From positions 992,001 through 1,056,000 of the forward strand of contig NZ_OMPC01000009.1 of the NCBI RefSeq assembly GCF_900312675.1: 64,000 nucleotides of DNA, in the 5' to 3' direction. The position numbers and the translations under genes are program-made. Shown here piece after piece: positions 61,878 through 64,000 of this stretch. The notes under the pieces are model-generated. The model ran no database searches, was not told the DNA's origin, and saw only the letters and a list, made by a program, of their open reading frames with translations. The DNA is from Aliivibrio sp. EL58 (GTDB taxonomy: Bacteria > Pseudomonadota > Gammaproteobacteria > Enterobacterales > Vibrionaceae). Every line of letters starts with the position of its first letter. Within the stretch, counting starts at the first letter, position 1.

Positions 61878-62648
61878 ATGACTGCATTACTTACTTTACA
61901 AGATGTCTGCGTTGTCTTTGATGGCCGCCATGTTCTTGATAATATCTCATTATCTATCGAACCAAATAAGATCATTACCCTGATCGGCCCTAACGGTGCG
62001 GGAAAATCAACTTTAGTGAAGGCTATTCTCGGTTTACAAAAACCTACTAGCGGCCTAATTAAAAGAGAAAAAAAATTACGTATCGGTTATGTACCTCAAA
62101 AACTGCACTTAAATGATTCTCTTCCTCTTACTGTTCAAGGTTTTTTAAAACTAGCAGGAAAATACAGTCAGCAAGAGCACCTTGATGCATTAAAGCTAGT
62201 CGAGGCTGAACACTTACTTCACTCTAATATGCATAAATTATCTGGTGGAGAGTCACAACGTGTACTACTTGCTAGAGCTTTATTGCAACGCCCTGATTTA
62301 CTTGTTCTTGATGAACCAGCTCAAGGTGTCGATATTCAAGGACAAATTAGCTTATATGCGTTAATTGAATCTATTCGCCATCGTTTTAATTGTGCTGTGT
62401 TTATGGTTTCACATGACCTACACCTTGTAATGGCAAAAACAGATGAAGTAATTTGTCTTCAGCACCATATTTGTTGTTCTGGTGCACCTTCTTCTATCTC
62501 TAAACATCCTAAATATATTGCATTATTTGGTCAGCAACGAGATCAACAACTCGCGTTTTATCATCATGACCATCGCCATGACCATGATTTATCTGGTGAG
62601 CCAAGTGATGGCTCATGCTGCAATAAAAATAAAAAGGCGTCATCATGA
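61878..62648 (+). CDS. znuC: Zinc ABC transporter ATP-binding protein ZnuC
   Basis: A 256-residue ATPase: Walker [10 protein letters not shown], signature [16 protein letters not shown], Walker [13 protein letters not shown], switch VSHDLHLV. A His-rich tail (HHDHRHDHD) followed by GSCCNKNKK is typical of ZnuC and may bind zinc. It overlaps znuB by four bases. Confidence 0.95.
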   Translation: MTALLTLQDVCVVFDGRHVLDNISLSIEPNKIITLIGPNGAGKSTLVKAILGLQKPTSGLIKREKKLRIGYVPQKLHLNDSLPLTVQGFLKLAGKYSQQEHLDALKLVEAEHLLHSNMHKLSGGESQRVLLARALLQRPDLLVLDEPAQGVDIQGQISLYALIESIRHRFNCAVFMVSHDLHLVMAKTDEVICLQHHICCSGAPSSISKHPKYIALFGQQRDQQLAFYHHDHRHDHDLSGEPSDGSCCNKNKKASS

Positions 62649-63430
62649 TTGAGTTTTTACTTCCAGCTCTTTTAGCTGGATTAGGTATTGCATTACTTGC
62701 AGGTCCATTGGGCTCTTTCGTCGTATGGCGAAAGATGGCGTATTTTGGTGATACCCTTGCTCATGCTTCTCTACTTGGCCTATCGCTTGGTTTTTTATTC
62801 GATATCAATTTAAATTTAGCCTTGATTGTCTGCTGTGTTGCCATCGCATTATTATTAGTGACATTACAAAAACAACGGTTAGTCGCAACTGATACCTTGC
62901 TTGGAATTTTAGCCCATAGCTCCCTATCGTTAGGTTTAGTTGCAGTTAGCTTTCTAGATAATGTTCGAGTTGATTTAATGTCTTATTTGTTTGGTGATTT
63001 ACTTGCCGTTACTTATGACGACTTAGTGTATATCTATACTGGCGTTATCATTGTTTTAGGCTTGATATACATCGTATGGAGACCACTACTGTCATCAACA
63101 ATTAGTGAAGAGTTGGCTCAAGTTGAGGGAGTAAATGTAGATTTAATGCGTTTAGTCTTGATGCTAATGGTTGGATTAGTCATTGCTATTTCGATGAAGT
63201 TTGTAGGCGCGTTAATCATTACTTCATTACTGATCATTCCTGCGGCAACCGCGAGACGTTTTTCTCGATCGCCAGAGCAAATGGTTTTGCTTTCTTCTAT
63301 TTTTGGTTGTATTGCTGTTATTGCAGGTTTAGCTCTGTCATGGCATTACGATACTCCAGCAGGCCCTTCTGTAGTTGTTTCTGGTGCTGCTATATTTATG
63401 CTATCTCAACTAAAAAAAGCACGTACCTAA
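62645..63430 (+). CDS. znuB: Zinc ABC transporter permease ZnuB
   Basis: A 261-residue inner-membrane permease with about eight helices. The family motifs are [20 protein letters not shown] at the N-terminus and [19 protein letters not shown] near the end. It completes the ZnuABC uptake system. A perfect hairpin follows the stop. Confidence 0.95.
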   Translation: MIEFLLPALLAGLGIALLAGPLGSFVVWRKMAYFGDTLAHASLLGLSLGFLFDINLNLALIVCCVAIALLLVTLQKQRLVATDTLLGILAHSSLSLGLVAVSFLDNVRVDLMSYLFGDLLAVTYDDLVYIYTGVIIVLGLIYIVWRPLLSSTISEELAQVEGVNVDLMRLVLMLMVGLVIAISMKFVGALIITSLLIIPAATARRFSRSPEQMVLLSSIFGCIAVIAGLALSWHYDTPAGPSVVVSGAAIFMLSQLKKART

Positions 63431-63441
63431 TTCTATAAAAC

Positions 63442-63474
63442 AAAGCAATACTGCCTATTGCAGTATTGCTTTAT
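63442..63474. terminator. Bidirectional terminator between znuB and the chemoreceptor gene
   Basis: AAAGCAATACTGC (63442-63454) pairs perfectly with GCAGTATTGCTTT (63460-63472) around a five-base loop. It can serve both converging genes. Confidence 0.9.
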
Positions 63475-63483
63475 CTATAGCAT

Positions 63484-64000
63484 CTAAAGCTTAAATCGAC
63501 TTACGATCACTGTTAAGTTATCAGCCATCAAACCTAATCTCTCCGACTGCTGTTCAGTTGCATCTACATCTGATGCATTTCCTTTCGCAAAAATATTAAT
63601 TTCTGCAATTAATTGGTTAACGCTCGATGTTGCGGTTAATTGCTCTTCTGCAGATGCTGAAATTTGGCTATTCATTGTTTGAATGATTGCAACAGACTCA
63701 AAAATAGAACTTACTGTATGTTGAGTCTCTACCGTTTTTTCCGCAATTTGATGCGCATCATCCGAATTACTTTGCATCAAGGTTACTGATTTTACGGCTT
63801 CATCTTGCAACTCTGCAATCATAGTCGATATTTGCGCGGTACTGTCTTGGGTTCTACTTGCAAGCAATCTCACCTCATCAGCAACAACAGCAAAACCTCT
63901 TCCACTCTCTCCCGCTCTTGCTGCTTCAATCGCCGCGTTTAAGGCCAACAAATTAGTTTGGTCTGCAATGCTACGGATCACATCTAGTATGCTGCCTATG
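63484..64000 (-). CDS. Methyl-accepting chemotaxis protein, C-terminal part (cut by right edge)
   Basis: The frame stays open through the window edge ([16 protein letters not shown] precedes the first methionine), so the gene continues beyond it. The highly conserved signalling tip is complete: [36 protein letters not shown]. The C-terminal helix with possible methylation sites follows ([17 protein letters not shown]). There is no CheR-binding pentapeptide at the end (SRFKL). The sensor domain is outside the window. Confidence 0.92.
   Translation of the reverse strand, partial: IGSILDVIRSIADQTNLLALNAAIEAARAGESGRGFAVVADEVRLLASRTQDSTAQISTMIAELQDEAVKSVTLMQSNSDDAHQIAEKTVETQHTVSSIFESVAIIQTMNSQISASAEEQLTATSSVNQLIAEINIFAKGNASDVDATEQQSERLGLMADNLTVIVSRFKL

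Overview
The window looks like chromosome I of a marine Vibrionaceae bacterium, most likely Aliivibrio (A. fischeri or a close relative). Supporting signs are AT-rich DNA, a VemP-type arrest peptide in front of a second secDF pair (known only from Vibrio relatives), an aryl-polyene gene cluster in the order known from A. fischeri, and gammaproteobacterial neighbour pairs (yecM-argS, yfbV-ackA-pta, feoABC, mepM-znuA/znuCB, bcr-rsuA-radD-rplY). No rRNA, tRNA, CRISPR array or complete insertion sequence was seen.

Layout. 1-4.6 kb: an ABC exporter cut by the left edge, a MATE pump and an NAD(P)-binding/DUF2867 protein. 4.7-7.5 kb: a DUF2913-like gene, bcr and rsuA. 7.5-11.3 kb: an EmrAB-type efflux pair with a divergent LysR regulator. 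11.3-14.7 kb: vemP-secD2-secF2. 14.8-16.8 kb: an AT-rich cassette resembling the Kiwa anti-phage system, with a frameshifted kwaA and an intact kwaB, between imperfect direct repeats. 16.9-26.9 kb: small accessory genes (YcxB-like, CAT-like, GNAT, TetR, VOC, phospholipase D-like lipoprotein, lipase-like lipoprotein), then radD, a c-type cytochrome, rplY and a META-domain lipoprotein. bcr-rsuA and radD-rplY are neighbours in E. coli; here about 16 kb separates them.

27.0-45.4 kb: an aryl-polyene (APE) pathway. Seventeen minus-strand genes, mostly overlapping or nearly touching, encode two ketosynthases, a chain-length-factor-like protein, a ketoreductase, two dehydratases, two acyl carrier proteins, an AMP ligase, a thioesterase, an ammonia-lyase, acyl/glycosyl transferases and a LolA/MMPL/lipoprotein export set. 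Divergent to them are a BamE-like lipoprotein, a methyltransferase and a halogenase-like flavoprotein. Together they would make an aryl starter, extend it to a conjugated polyene acid and attach it to an outer-membrane lipid.

45.5-64 kb: yecM, argS, yfbV, ackA-pta, a MITE-like element carrying a 7-bp tandem repeat, feoABC with a Fur box, a candidate small RNA with a strong terminator, a large periplasmic-propeller/AraC membrane regulator, mepM-znuA divergent from znuCB across a Zur box, and the 3' part of a chemoreceptor gene cut by the right edge.

The observations most worth a second look are the Kiwa-like cassette with its broken kwaA and flanking repeats, the vemP stop-codon segment that can base-pair over the secD2 ribosome-binding site, the ammonia-lyase and flavoenzyme in the APE locus, the MITE-like element, the unassigned small RNA, and the receiver-less propeller/AraC regulator. 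All function calls rest on motif recognition and memory of families; no search was run.
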